DNA of 64,000 nucleotides from Sulfurimicrobium sp963779055 (lineage in GTDB: Bacteria; Pseudomonadota; Gammaproteobacteria; Burkholderiales; Sulfuricellaceae): NCBI GenBank assembly GCA_963779055.1, contig CAVZWN010000001.1, positions 248,001 to 312,000 on the forward strand, read 5' to 3'. A model generated the notes under the pieces. The model was not told the DNA's origin, did not search any database, and worked only from the letters and a program-made list of their open reading frames with translations. Below are positions 50,463 to 59,360 of the stretch, piece by piece (position 1 is the first letter of the stretch; the number at the start of each line of letters is the position of its first letter). The position numbers and the translations under genes are program-made.

Positions 50463-50481
50463 GTTGCCAGGTTATGGCAAC
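50463..50481. promoter_or_regulatory. Inverted repeat in the nifJ-rhodanese divergent intergenic region
   Basis: GTTGCC and GGCAAC are perfect inverted repeats separated by seven bases, in the 149-base interval between two divergent starts. It could be an operator. A -10-like TATAGT (50513-50518) for the rhodanese side lies about 30 bases away, without a well-spaced -35. No known regulator site (for example FNR) matches. Confidence 0.35.
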
Positions 50482-50568
50482 GCTTATCCCCTTGCCCTTT
50501 GCCGTGTCAGGGTATAGTCTTCTGAAAAAAATGGCTCACTAAGAGCCTGAATTTTCGGGGGAAAACTC

Positions 50569-50991
50569 ATGATTACAATACGCGCATTGCTGTTGGCGGG
50601 TTTGCTGGCCTGCGCCTCGCCTGTCGTTGCGGACAAACCGGTGGCGCCTGTGGATATTCCAGGCGCTGTCAATGTTACGGCAGAAAAACTGGTGGAGCTG
50701 GTTACCCGTACGCCGCAACTGGTAGTGATCGATTCCCGCCGTCAGGAGGAATTTGACAAGGGGCATATCGAGGGCGCAGCTAATCTGCTCGATACGGATA
50801 TGACCCGCGCCAGGCTGGCCAGACTTGTTCCCGGGGTTGAAACGCCCGTACTGTTTTATTGCAATGGCGAGCGCTGCCTGCGCAGTTCCAATGCAGCCAG
50901 TCTGGCTCTGGAGTGGGGCTACCGCAAGGTGTACTGGTTCCGTGGCGGATGGGCGGAGTGGAGTGACAAGAAGCTGCCCGTTGCGAAATAA
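50569..50991 (+). CDS. Periplasmic single-domain rhodanese-like protein
   Basis: 140 residues: signal peptide (MITIRALLLAGLLACASPVVA), then one rhodanese domain with VVIDSRRQEEFDKGHIEGA and the active-site loop FYCNGERCLRSS, where the catalytic Cys is present. Rhodaneses move sulfane sulfur between carriers. GGGGGAAAA precedes the ATG. It is followed after 20 bases by two genes for c-di-GMP turnover, suggesting one operon; a role in sensing is only inferred. Confidence 0.88.
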   Translation: MITIRALLLAGLLACASPVVADKPVAPVDIPGAVNVTAEKLVELVTRTPQLVVIDSRRQEEFDKGHIEGAANLLDTDMTRARLARLVPGVETPVLFYCNGERCLRSSNAASLALEWGYRKVYWFRGGWAEWSDKKLPVAK

Positions 50992-51011
50992 TCAGCCCCA
51001 TCCTGACGGGT

Positions 51012-52607
51012 ATGTCCATGCGGATTGAACGCATTTCCCTCAAGATTCCGACTGTCGGCATCCTTGTTTTTCTGGGGATGGTGTCGATAGTCCTGCTGTT
51101 TGTAACCACGCTGTATTTTCGTGATGCAGCGCTGAAAGCACAGGGTCTGAGCCTGTCGCGCGTGATGGAAGTGGCAACCCAGGAAGTCGTGAAGCAGCTT
51201 CATGGTCAGGTTTTCGCTCTTGGTTCCACGTTTCAGAATCGCGCTGAATTTCGTGCCGCTCTTGACCAGTTTTACCAGGGCGCTGGCGATACCGCTTTGC
51301 GTGAAGTGCTCGACGATCCTCTTGTTAATGGTTTTGTCGGCGCAGCTTCAGTCGACCTGGTCAAGCTGCGTTTGTACGATGCCGGTCTCAAACCCATTGC
51401 GCAAAGCAATGCCGGTATTCAGGGGCTGGCGCCTGATCTGACGCCGCTGCTGTTTGAGCAGGCAGCCGGCCGCAGCGGAACCGAGCGTCTCAAGGCGCTG
51501 GGCGGCATCTGGATTTCACCTGTCGGGCCCCTGTATTCGGTGCTGGTGCCAGTGGGCGGTCTGAAATTGGCAGCCTACCTCGAAATTGTGGTCAATCCTG
51601 TCTTCAACCTCGCCGCCGTCGAGGCGATGACCCGTATGCCTGTGACAGTTTTTGGCGCCTCGGGAAAGTTGTTGCTCCAGTCAGGTGAGGCGAAGCCGGA
51701 TCATGAGGTTGAGAACCTGACCGTGGAGTATTTTCTGCAAGCCGGTAGCGGGGAAAATGCCTATCATCTGGTTGGACTCGCCGATGTGGCCCAGCTTAAC
51801 GCTGATATGGCGCGAAGCGGAACAATCGGCGTCCTGGCTTTTATTGCATTGATCGGCGCAAGTGTCCTGACCGGGTTGTGGTTTTTCAACCGGTTCCTGT
51901 TCCAGCCGATGAGTAACATGCAAAGTGAAATGGAGCGCTCTGCCCTGGGAGATCTTTCTGCCAAGGTGGGGCAGCATAACCTGAAAGAGTTTCATGCCCT
52001 GGCAGTGGCTTTCAATACCATGGCGCGCAAGGTGGAAAGCCATATCCACGAATTGCAGCGGCTTTCCAGCGTGGATGGGCTGACCGGACTCAACAACCGG
52101 CGCCACTTCGATCTTGCATTGCAGGCCGAATGGCAGCGCGCACAACGCGAAAACCAGATACTGTCGTTGCTCATGCTGGATATCGATTATTTCAAGCAGT
52201 ACAACGATACCTATGGCCATCTCGGCGGAGATGACTGTTTGCGCAGTGTGAGCGCTTTTCTGCGCGGGGTGGTTCAGCGCCCTGGTGATGTTGTTTGCCG
52301 TTATGGTGGCGAGGAATTTGCCATCCTCCTGCCGGATACGACGACCCAGGGGGCACAGTTTCTGGCTTTCAAAATAGCAGCCGAATTTGCAGGGCTTAAC
52401 CTGCCGCATGCTTCTTCCGAACTGGGTAGGCGCGTTACCTTGAGCATCGGTTGTGCCACCTGCAGAGTGAGTCCGGAATGTCGCCCGGAGCAACTGGTGA
52501 GCGCGGCAGACAAGGCGCTGTATCAGGCCAAGGCCATGGGGCGCGATCGCGTGGTAGTGGCTGAAGACATAGAAAAAGAAGCTGGCCTGGAAAGAGGGGA
52601 AGAATGA
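51012..52607 (+). CDS. Membrane sensor diguanylate cyclase (HAMP-GGDEF)
   Basis: 531 residues: N-terminal membrane segment (about residues 14-36), a periplasmic sensory region of about 220 residues, a second membrane segment (about 271-293), a HAMP linker and a GGDEF domain. The active site is YGGEEF (GGEEF at about 432-436). An inhibitory I-site RxxD (RPGD) lies five residues before it, so the enzyme should be active and feedback-regulated. Its stop overlaps the start of the next gene by four bases. The sensed ligand is unknown. Confidence 0.9.
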   Translation: MSMRIERISLKIPTVGILVFLGMVSIVLLFVTTLYFRDAALKAQGLSLSRVMEVATQEVVKQLHGQVFALGSTFQNRAEFRAALDQFYQGAGDTALREVLDDPLVNGFVGAASVDLVKLRLYDAGLKPIAQSNAGIQGLAPDLTPLLFEQAAGRSGTERLKALGGIWISPVGPLYSVLVPVGGLKLAAYLEIVVNPVFNLAAVEAMTRMPVTVFGASGKLLLQSGEAKPDHEVENLTVEYFLQAGSGENAYHLVGLADVAQLNADMARSGTIGVLAFIALIGASVLTGLWFFNRFLFQPMSNMQSEMERSALGDLSAKVGQHNLKEFHALAVAFNTMARKVESHIHELQRLSSVDGLTGLNNRRHFDLALQAEWQRAQRENQILSLLMLDIDYFKQYNDTYGHLGGDDCLRSVSAFLRGVVQRPGDVVCRYGGEEFAILLPDTTTQGAQFLAFKIAAEFAGLNLPHASSELGRRVTLSIGCATCRVSPECRPEQLVSAADKALYQAKAMGRDRVVVAEDIEKEAGLERGEE

Positions 52608-54481
52608 GAAAGTCCACATGGATTTATCTGTTGTCGCTGGCTTTCGGGCTGGTCATGGTGATGGCGTTTTTCTCCTTTCAGTCTTTTGTCGTCATCAGGG
52701 TTTTCGAACCGCGCATGCTGATCGTACCCCTCTCTCTGGCTACAACGATTGGCTTGCTTCTGGGCAAGGTGCTGGTGCTGCGGGCGAAACTGGCCGAGCG
52801 TAACCAGTTGTTTTCGGCACTGGCTGATTTTGCACTGGAATTTACCTATTTTCGCAAGATCAGCGGCGAGTATGAGTACGTGTCTCCCGCCTGCAGGCGA
52901 TTGACCGGCTATGAGCAGAGGGATTTCTATCGCCAGGCCAATTTCATGGATCAGTTGATTCATCCAGATGATCAGGGTGTCTGGACGGATCATGTTCACA
53001 ACATTAACGGTGAAGGTGTGGCGGAAACAGTGGAGTTCCGCATCATTACGCGGGACGGGCAGGTGCGCTGGGTCGAGCATCTGTGCAGCACCGTTCAGGA
53101 CGGGCAAGGCAAGACCTTCGGTGTGCGTTCCACTAATGTGGACATTACCCAGCGCAAGGCATATGAGCAGCAGATCGAGTTTTCGGCCAAGTATGATCAC
53201 CTGACCCTGTTGCCAAACCGGCACTGGCTGATGACGATGCTGAATGAGCGTATTGCTGAGGCGCTGGTGAGCAAGCGGCATTTTGCAGTAATGTTTCTCG
53301 ACCTCGATCGCTTCAAATACATCAACGACACTTTTGGCCATGCCGTGGGCGATACCTTGCTGCGCCAGGTCGCCGACCAGTTCAAGGATATTAAACTGGC
53401 GGGTGACCAGGGAAAGCCGATGTTTATTTCACGTTTTGGCGGCGATGAGTTTGTCATTGTCGGGGACATGGCGCAGGGGGATGAACTACAGCACTCTGCC
53501 GCGAAAATTCTGGCGCTGCTGGATCGCTCCTTTACCGTCAATGAGCATGATTTTCATGTCAGCGGCAGTATCGGCATTGCAGTATTCCCTTACGATGGCG
53601 CCACGCCCGAGGATCTGATCAAGAACGCCGATGCTGCGATGTACAAGGCCAAGCGCGAGGGCAAGAATAACATCCAGTTCTACTCGGCTGATCTGGCGTC
53701 GGAAATGTCCGGTTTTTATCGCCTGGAGCAAAGCTTGAAACTGGCGGTCGAGCGCGATGAGTTCGTGCTGCATTACCAGCCCCAGATTGAGCTCACAAGC
53801 GGCCGGATTCGATCGGTGGAGGCCCTGCTGCGCTGGAACAGTCCGGATGATGGACTGGTGCCGCCCCTGATGTTTATTCCTGTGGCTGAGGAAACCGGCC
53901 TGATCCGCGCCATCGGCGAACAGGTTTTTCGCAAGGCCTGCGCACAGTGGCGCATATGGTCCGGGCAGGGCATCGAACTGAAAATGGCGGTCAATGTGTC
54001 GCCGATCCAGTTTCGTGACGATGCTTTTGTCGGGCAGCTTGAGAAATTACTGGAAGAAATGCACATGCCGCCGGCCTGTCTTGAAATCGAGATCACCGAA
54101 GGCGTGTTGATGGGTAATACAGAAAAAGCACTGGGCAAGCTCAATGCCCTGCGCGATATGGGTGTATCCATTGCCATCGATGATTTTGGCACCGGCTATT
54201 CCTCGCTGGAATATCTCAAGGACTTGCCGATCAACTGCCTCAAGATTGATGGCTCTTTCGTGCGCGAAATTCAGTCAGGCCAGCGCGATCAGGCTATTGT
54301 CAGAACGATAGAGGCGCTGGGGCGGAATCTGCAGATGGAAACTGTGGCAGAAGGCATTGAAGACGCCGGACAGCTCGCCTTGCTGAAAGATATCGGTTGT
54401 ACGCTGGGGCAGGGGTATTTCATTTCCCGGCCCATGCCCGCCGAGGCGCTTGCCCCCCTGCTGAGAAACAGGGTTTTCTGA
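52604..54481 (+). CDS. PAS-GGDEF-EAL protein (c-di-GMP synthesis and/or hydrolysis)
   Basis: 625 residues: two N-terminal hydrophobic segments (about 5-25 and 35-55), a PAS domain (about 65-190, with RWVEHLCSTVQ and the DITQRKAYE end), GGDEF (RFGGDEF, about 279-283), and EAL (VEALLRWNSPDDG, E at about 406). Other EAL residues are visible in LEIEITEGVL, AIDDFGTGYSSL and LKIDGSFV, so the phosphodiesterase should be active. Unlike the preceding cyclase, no RxxD I-site precedes GGDEF. Coupled to it by an ATGA overlap. Confidence 0.92.
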   Translation: MRKSTWIYLLSLAFGLVMVMAFFSFQSFVVIRVFEPRMLIVPLSLATTIGLLLGKVLVLRAKLAERNQLFSALADFALEFTYFRKISGEYEYVSPACRRLTGYEQRDFYRQANFMDQLIHPDDQGVWTDHVHNINGEGVAETVEFRIITRDGQVRWVEHLCSTVQDGQGKTFGVRSTNVDITQRKAYEQQIEFSAKYDHLTLLPNRHWLMTMLNERIAEALVSKRHFAVMFLDLDRFKYINDTFGHAVGDTLLRQVADQFKDIKLAGDQGKPMFISRFGGDEFVIVGDMAQGDELQHSAAKILALLDRSFTVNEHDFHVSGSIGIAVFPYDGATPEDLIKNADAAMYKAKREGKNNIQFYSADLASEMSGFYRLEQSLKLAVERDEFVLHYQPQIELTSGRIRSVEALLRWNSPDDGLVPPLMFIPVAEETGLIRAIGEQVFRKACAQWRIWSGQGIELKMAVNVSPIQFRDDAFVGQLEKLLEEMHMPPACLEIEITEGVLMGNTEKALGKLNALRDMGVSIAIDDFGTGYSSLEYLKDLPINCLKIDGSFVREIQSGQRDQAIVRTIEALGRNLQMETVAEGIEDAGQLALLKDIGCTLGQGYFISRPMPAEALAPLLRNRVF

Positions 54482-54596
54482 AGACGTTTTTCCCGGCCTC
54501 GCTTCCTGACCGCAACGCAGGATCAAAACTCCATCCGTCATCTGCTGGTAGTATAGTGACATTATCCTAAACGTTTAACGGGCAAGGAGCGTGTCC

Positions 54597-56429
54597 ATGG
54601 AACCTTGCAAGTTCCCCCGTATCATTGAGCAGTTGGCGCCCATCCTCGAGCGTCATGGCAGAGATGCCACGCGACTGCTGCAAATCCTGCGCGAGGTGCA
54701 GGATCATTTTCATTTCATCCCGCCCGAGGCCATTGATTGCCTTGTCAGTCATCTGAACCTGTCGCGCGCCGAGGTGGAAGGCGTGGCCGGTTTTTATTCA
54801 TTCCTTTCGCTCACGCCCCAGGGGGAATATCGCGTCCTGTTTTCGGACAACATTACCGATAACATGCTCGGCAAGGCTGAGCTGATGCAGTATTTCTGCA
54901 ACAAGCTATGGGTCGAGCCGGGCAAGGTGTCGGAAGATAATCTGGTGAGTGTGGATAGCACATCCTGCACCGGCATGTGCGACCAGGGCCCGGCGGCGCT
55001 GGTGAACGGCTGGCCTCTGACCAGCCTGGACCAGAACCGGTTGGACCTGATTGCCGAGTTGATCCGTATCCGCAAGCCGGTAGCAGAGTGGCCGGAAATG
55101 CTGTTCGAGGTCAGGGACAATATCCGTCGCCCCGGCATGCTGCTGGGCGAAACATTCGAACCCGGCGCAGGTGTCCGCGCCATGCTGGCACGCGGCGCCG
55201 AAGCGACGCTCAGGGAGGTGGATATTTCCAACCTGCGCGGCCGTGGCGGCGCAGGCTTCAAGACGGCCTCGAAGTGGACCTTCTGCCACGCGGCCATTGC
55301 CGAGGAAGAAGGCAGCATGATCTGCGACGTGGGCGGGAACCCGGAGCGATTCATCGTCTGCAATGCCGATGAGGGCGAGCCGGGCACCTTCAAGGACCGC
55401 GTGTTGCTTAGTAGCCATGCCGATCTGGTATTCGAAGGCATGACGGTGGGTGCGCGGGTGGTCGGCGCGCGCAAGGGCTTTCTCTATCTGCGCGGCGAAT
55501 ACCGCTACCTGCTGAAGCCGCTCGAAGCGGTGCTGGAAAGACGCCGGGCGGCGGGGCTGCTGGGCGAAAACATTCTCGGCGAGGCCGGGTTCGCGTTTGA
55601 CATCGAAATCCATCTCGGCGCTGGTGCCTATATCTGCGGCGAGGAATCCGCCCTGATCGAATCGCTCGAAGGCAAGCGTGGGCGCCCCCGTAACCGCCCG
55701 CCGTTCCCGGTGACCCGAGGCTATCTGGGCCGCCCGACGGTGGTGGACAACGTGGAGACCTTCGCCTGTGCCGCCCGCATTGCGGAAAAGGGCGGTGCCT
55801 GGTTTGCTGCCATGGGGACGGCGCAATCAACCGGGACCAAGATTCTCAGCATCTCCGGTGACTGCGCACGCCCCGGCATTTATGAGTACCCGTTCGGCGT
55901 GACGGTGGAGGAAATCCTGCGCGACTGCGGCGCCGAGGATGCCCACGCGGTTCAGGTCAGCGGGCCTTCCGGGACGCTGGTGTCGTGGCAGGAATTCAGC
56001 CGCCGCATCGCCTTCGAGGACCTGCCCACGGCAGGGGCGTTCATGGTGTTTCACCGCAAGCGCGAGATGTTTGCCGCCGCCCATAATTTCAGCCATTTCT
56101 TTGCTCATGAAAGCTGCGGTTTCTGCACCCCCTGCCGGGTCGGCACGCAACTGCAGAAGCGGATCATGGACAAGATCGCCGGAGGGCACGGCACTCCCGC
56201 GGATCTCGAAGAATTGAAACAGCTCGGCCATATTCTCGGTACGATGAGTCATTGCGGGCTGGGCCACACTGCCGCCAACCCGGTGCTGGATACACTGAAA
56301 AAATTTCCCGGCACCTTCGAGCGCAAGCTCAAGGCTTTATCCTTCGAACCGGCGTTTGATCTGGATGGGGCGCTGGCGACGGCGCGCGATATTACCGGCA
56401 GGGACGACGAGTGGGCGCATCTGTTATGA
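54597..56429 (+). CDS. hoxF: NAD-reducing hydrogenase diaphorase subunit HoxF
   Basis: 610 residues. The ATG at 54597 has AAGGAG eight bases upstream; a GTG at 54591 is too close to it. N-terminal NuoE-like region with only one Cys pair (TSCTGMCDQGP); then the NuoF-like region with FMN site GRGGAGFKTASKWTF, NAD site GAGAYICGEESALIESLEG, and C-terminal 4Fe-4S ligands ESCGFCTPCRVGTQ. HoxF exchanges electrons between NAD(H) and the hydrogenase. First gene of hoxFUYHW; stop overlaps hoxU (ATGA). Confidence 0.95.
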   Translation: MEPCKFPRIIEQLAPILERHGRDATRLLQILREVQDHFHFIPPEAIDCLVSHLNLSRAEVEGVAGFYSFLSLTPQGEYRVLFSDNITDNMLGKAELMQYFCNKLWVEPGKVSEDNLVSVDSTSCTGMCDQGPAALVNGWPLTSLDQNRLDLIAELIRIRKPVAEWPEMLFEVRDNIRRPGMLLGETFEPGAGVRAMLARGAEATLREVDISNLRGRGGAGFKTASKWTFCHAAIAEEEGSMICDVGGNPERFIVCNADEGEPGTFKDRVLLSSHADLVFEGMTVGARVVGARKGFLYLRGEYRYLLKPLEAVLERRRAAGLLGENILGEAGFAFDIEIHLGAGAYICGEESALIESLEGKRGRPRNRPPFPVTRGYLGRPTVVDNVETFACAARIAEKGGAWFAAMGTAQSTGTKILSISGDCARPGIYEYPFGVTVEEILRDCGAEDAHAVQVSGPSGTLVSWQEFSRRIAFEDLPTAGAFMVFHRKREMFAAAHNFSHFFAHESCGFCTPCRVGTQLQKRIMDKIAGGHGTPADLEELKQLGHILGTMSHCGLGHTAANPVLDTLKKFPGTFERKLKALSFEPAFDLDGALATARDITGRDDEWAHLL

Positions 56430-57145
56430 GCAAAACCATTACCATCGACGGCAATGAAATTCCCTTCGCAGAAGGGCAGACCATCATGGACGCAGCCATG
56501 GCGGCGAAGATCTACATCCCCCATCTGTGCCATAACCCGGAATTCAAGCCGCACGGCAGTTGCAAGCTGTGTACTGTGAAGGTTAATGGCCGGGCGGTTT
56601 CTTCCTGCACCATGCCGGCCAGCGAAGGCATGGTGGTCGAGAACAAGACCGGAGAGCTCGACGACGAGCGGCGCGCCATCGTGCAGATGCTGTTCGTCGA
56701 GGGCAATCACCTCTGCCCCACCTGCGAGAAAAGCGGCAACTGCCAGTTGCAGGCGGTGGCCTATTGTCTCGGCATGATGTCGCCCCGCTACAACCATTTC
56801 TACCCGCCGCGTGAGGTGGATGCCTCACACCCAGACGTATTCCTCGACCGCAACCGCTGCATTCTGTGCGAGCTGTGCGTGCGAGCCAGTCGCGATGTGG
56901 ATGGCAAGAACGTGTTCGGCCTTTCCGGGCGAGGCATCGGGTCGAGGCTGGTGGTAAATTCCGCCAGCGGCCGCCTCGGCGACAGCACTTTTGCGGTCAG
57001 CGACAAGGCTGCACAGGTATGCCCGACCGGCGCCATCCTGATCAAGCGCCAGGGCTTCAGCGTGCCGATCGGCAGCCGGATCTACGACCACAAGCCGATC
57101 TGCCAGGTCGAGATCGAGGGTAAAACAGGAGGCAAGCATGAGTGA
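56426..57145 (+). CDS. hoxU: NAD-reducing hydrogenase Fe-S subunit HoxU
   Basis: 239 residues from the ATG at 56426, overlapping hoxF. A 2Fe-2S domain (CHNPEFKPHGSCKLCTV and a later Cys), a His/Cys 4Fe-4S site (HLCPTCEKSGNC), and a ferredoxin-like part (CILCELCVRASRD; a second Cys appears in QVCPTGAI) match the NuoG-like N-terminus typical of HoxU. It wires the hydrogenase module to the diaphorase. The stop overlaps hoxY by eight bases. Confidence 0.95.
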   Translation: MSKTITIDGNEIPFAEGQTIMDAAMAAKIYIPHLCHNPEFKPHGSCKLCTVKVNGRAVSSCTMPASEGMVVENKTGELDDERRAIVQMLFVEGNHLCPTCEKSGNCQLQAVAYCLGMMSPRYNHFYPPREVDASHPDVFLDRNRCILCELCVRASRDVDGKNVFGLSGRGIGSRLVVNSASGRLGDSTFAVSDKAAQVCPTGAILIKRQGFSVPIGSRIYDHKPICQVEIEGKTGGKHE

Positions 57146-57683
57146 GGTAAAAAAAGTGCGCATTGCTACCTGCTCACTGGCAGGCTGTTTCGGTTGCCAC
57201 ATGTCCTTGCTGGATATCGACGAGCGCCTGTTCGACCTGCTCGAACTGGTAGAATTCGATCGTTCCCCGCTGACCGACATCAAGCATTGCACCCCCTGCG
57301 ATGTCGGCATCGTGGAAGGTGGGGTATGCAATGCCGAGAACGTGCATGTCCTCAAGGAATTCCGCAAGAACTGCAAGGTGCTGGTGGCGATGGGCGCCTG
57401 CGCCATTACCGGAGGCCTGCCCGCGATGCGCAACAATATCGACCTGTGGGATTGCTTCCAGGAGGTCTACCAGTACGAGGGTGGTCTCGAAGGCGGGCAG
57501 ATTCCCAATGATCCGGAACTGCCGCTGCCCTTCGACAAGGTGCACCCGATCTACGAGGTGGTGAAGGTGGATTATTTTCTGCCCGGATGCCCGCCGTCAG
57601 GGGAGGCGATCTGGAAATTCCTTACTGACCTGCTGGCTGGGCGGGAGCCTAAGCTGGACTATGAGCAGTTGCATTATGACTGA
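57138..57683 (+). CDS. hoxY: NAD-reducing hydrogenase small subunit HoxY
   Basis: 181 residues with the proximal 4Fe-4S ligands in CSLAGCFGCHMSLLD, GVCNAENV, MGACAITGG and PGCPPSGE. It carries electrons from the NiFe site in HoxH to the HoxU clusters. AACAGGAGGC precedes the ATG. Unlike the other junctions in the operon, 195 bases separate it from hoxH. Confidence 0.95.
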   Translation: MSEVKKVRIATCSLAGCFGCHMSLLDIDERLFDLLELVEFDRSPLTDIKHCTPCDVGIVEGGVCNAENVHVLKEFRKNCKVLVAMGACAITGGLPAMRNNIDLWDCFQEVYQYEGGLEGGQIPNDPELPLPFDKVHPIYEVVKVDYFLPGCPPSGEAIWKFLTDLLAGREPKLDYEQLHYD

Positions 57684-57690
57684 CTTTTCT

Positions 57691-57860
57691 AACCCCCCTC
57701 AGTCCCCCCTTGTGCGAGCATCCGCTACGCGGATTGCCTGCTTGACCCACTTCAGGGGGAAGCAGGGCACTCCTCCCCTGTCTCGCCAGAGCGAGCAGCT
57801 TTGCTGCCGCTCTCGGCGGGGATACTCCTTGCGGGTGACAAGGGGAGGCCAGGAGGGGTT
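57691..57860. repeat. Palindrome-rich element between hoxY and hoxH
   Basis: The ends (57691-57711 and 57840-57860) are 21-base imperfect inverted repeats, 15 of 21 positions matching, rich in C on the left and G on the right. Inside are a perfect hairpin (ATCCGC-TAC-GCGGAT, 57720-57734) and a longer one (GAGCG-A-GCAGC-TTT-GCTGC-CGCTC, 57789-57812). A short frame across it (57661-57882) has no coding character. It resembles a miniature inverted-repeat or dispersed palindromic element; no target duplication is evident. Confidence 0.7.
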
Positions 57861-57878
57861 TGATGGACTGGGTAAATC

Positions 57879-59360
57879 ATGACTTTCGAACTTGAAACAG
57901 CTGCCAACCCGGAAAACCTGAAACGTGTCGTAATCGAGCCCGTGACGCGGGTCGAGGGGCACGGCAAGGTCACGCTGCTGCTGGACGAGGATAACCGCAT
58001 CCATCAGGCGCGTTTCCATATCGTCGAATTCCGCGGCTTCGAGAAATTCATCCAGGGGCGGCCTTACACCGAAGTGCCGGTGCTGGTGCAGCGCCTGTGC
58101 GGCATCTGCCCGGTGAGCCACCATCTGGCCGCTTCCAAGGCGATGGACATGATCGTCGGTGCCACCCTGACGCCCAGCGCCGACAAGCTGCGGCGCCTGA
58201 TGCATTTCGGCCAGATTCTGCAATCTCATGCCCTGCATTTCTTTTATCTGGCCTCGCCCGACCTGCTGTTCGGCTTCGATTCCGATGTCGCCACGCGCAA
58301 TGTGGTCGGCGTGGCTGCGGCCTATCCCGAGATTGCCCGGCAGGGCGTTGCGCTGCGCAAATACGGACAGGAAGTCATCCGGCTGACAGCCGGAAAACGC
58401 ATCCATGGCACCGGGGCCATTCCCGGCGGGGTGAACAAGAATCTCAGCGTGGCGGAGCGCGACTTCCTGCTGAAAGACATCGGGCAGATCATTGCCTGGA
58501 GCCAGGGTGCGGTCGATCTGATCAGGAAGGTCTACAGCGAACGGCCGGAATTCCACAACGGCTTCGGCTATTTCCGTTCCAGCTTCATGAGCCTGGTGCG
58601 CCCGGATGGGGCGCTGGATTTCTACCACGGCGGCCTGCGCGCCCGCGACGAGCATGAGCAGGATATTTTCGACCATCTGGATTACGGCCATTACTGGGAT
58701 TATGTTCACGAGGAAGTAAAACCCTGGTCCTACATGAAATTCCCCTTCATCCGCTCGCGCGGCAGGGAGGAGGGCTGGTACCGGGTCGGCCCGCTGGCAC
58801 GGGTGAATAACTGCGATTACATCCCTACGCCGCTGGCCGAGGCCGAGCGCAAAATCTTCAAGGCATTCGACGGCGGCAGCGCCACCCAGGCTACGCTTGC
58901 CTATCACTGGACGCGCATGATCGAGATGCTGCATTGCGCTGAGGGTATACAGGAGCTGCTGCACGACGACGATCTGCTCGGCGATGATCTGGTAAGCAAG
59001 GGCGAACGCGCCCTGCGCGGGGTGGGCGTGATCGAGGCGCCACGCGGCACGCTGATCCACCATTACCGCATCAACGAGGACGAGCAGATCGTGCGCGCCA
59101 ACCTGATCGTCTCCACCACCCACAACAATCAGGCCATGAACGAAGCGGTACGGCAGGTCGCGCTGCAATACCTGGATGGCAAGGAGCTGACCGAGGGTCT
59201 GCTCAACCACATCGAAGTCGCCATCCGTGCCTTTGACCCCTGCCTTTCCTGCGCCACCCACGCGGTAGGGAAAATGCCGCTGGAAGTGGAACTGCTCGAT
59301 GCGGAAGGCAAGGAAATCGACCGCCTGGTGCGCAACACATCAGGCACGTGCGGCGTGTGA
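57879..59360 (+). CDS. hoxH: NAD-reducing hydrogenase large subunit HoxH
   Basis: 493 residues holding the NiFe active site. The N-terminal Cys pair is in RLCGICPVSHH and the C-terminal pair in DPCLSCATH, with the RVEGHG motif near the N-terminus. About 32 residues follow the final His (from AVGKMPLEVELL), the C-terminal extension that a dedicated protease removes after nickel insertion; such a protease (hoxW) is next. The upstream ribosome site is weak (GGACTGGG) and lies just past the palindromic element. Confidence 0.96.
   Translation: MTFELETAANPENLKRVVIEPVTRVEGHGKVTLLLDEDNRIHQARFHIVEFRGFEKFIQGRPYTEVPVLVQRLCGICPVSHHLAASKAMDMIVGATLTPSADKLRRLMHFGQILQSHALHFFYLASPDLLFGFDSDVATRNVVGVAAAYPEIARQGVALRKYGQEVIRLTAGKRIHGTGAIPGGVNKNLSVAERDFLLKDIGQIIAWSQGAVDLIRKVYSERPEFHNGFGYFRSSFMSLVRPDGALDFYHGGLRARDEHEQDIFDHLDYGHYWDYVHEEVKPWSYMKFPFIRSRGREEGWYRVGPLARVNNCDYIPTPLAEAERKIFKAFDGGSATQATLAYHWTRMIEMLHCAEGIQELLHDDDLLGDDLVSKGERALRGVGVIEAPRGTLIHHYRINEDEQIVRANLIVSTTHNNQAMNEAVRQVALQYLDGKELTEGLLNHIEVAIRAFDPCLSCATHAVGKMPLEVELLDAEGKEIDRLVRNTSGTCGV

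Noticed and set aside
57661..57882. Possible small gene between hoxY and hoxH
   Set aside because: The frame starts inside hoxY, covers the hairpins and has no ribosome site or protein-like composition.
57699..59261. 520-residue minus-strand frame opposite hoxH
   Set aside because: hoxH is certain; the antisense translation lacks motifs and runs into the palindromic element.
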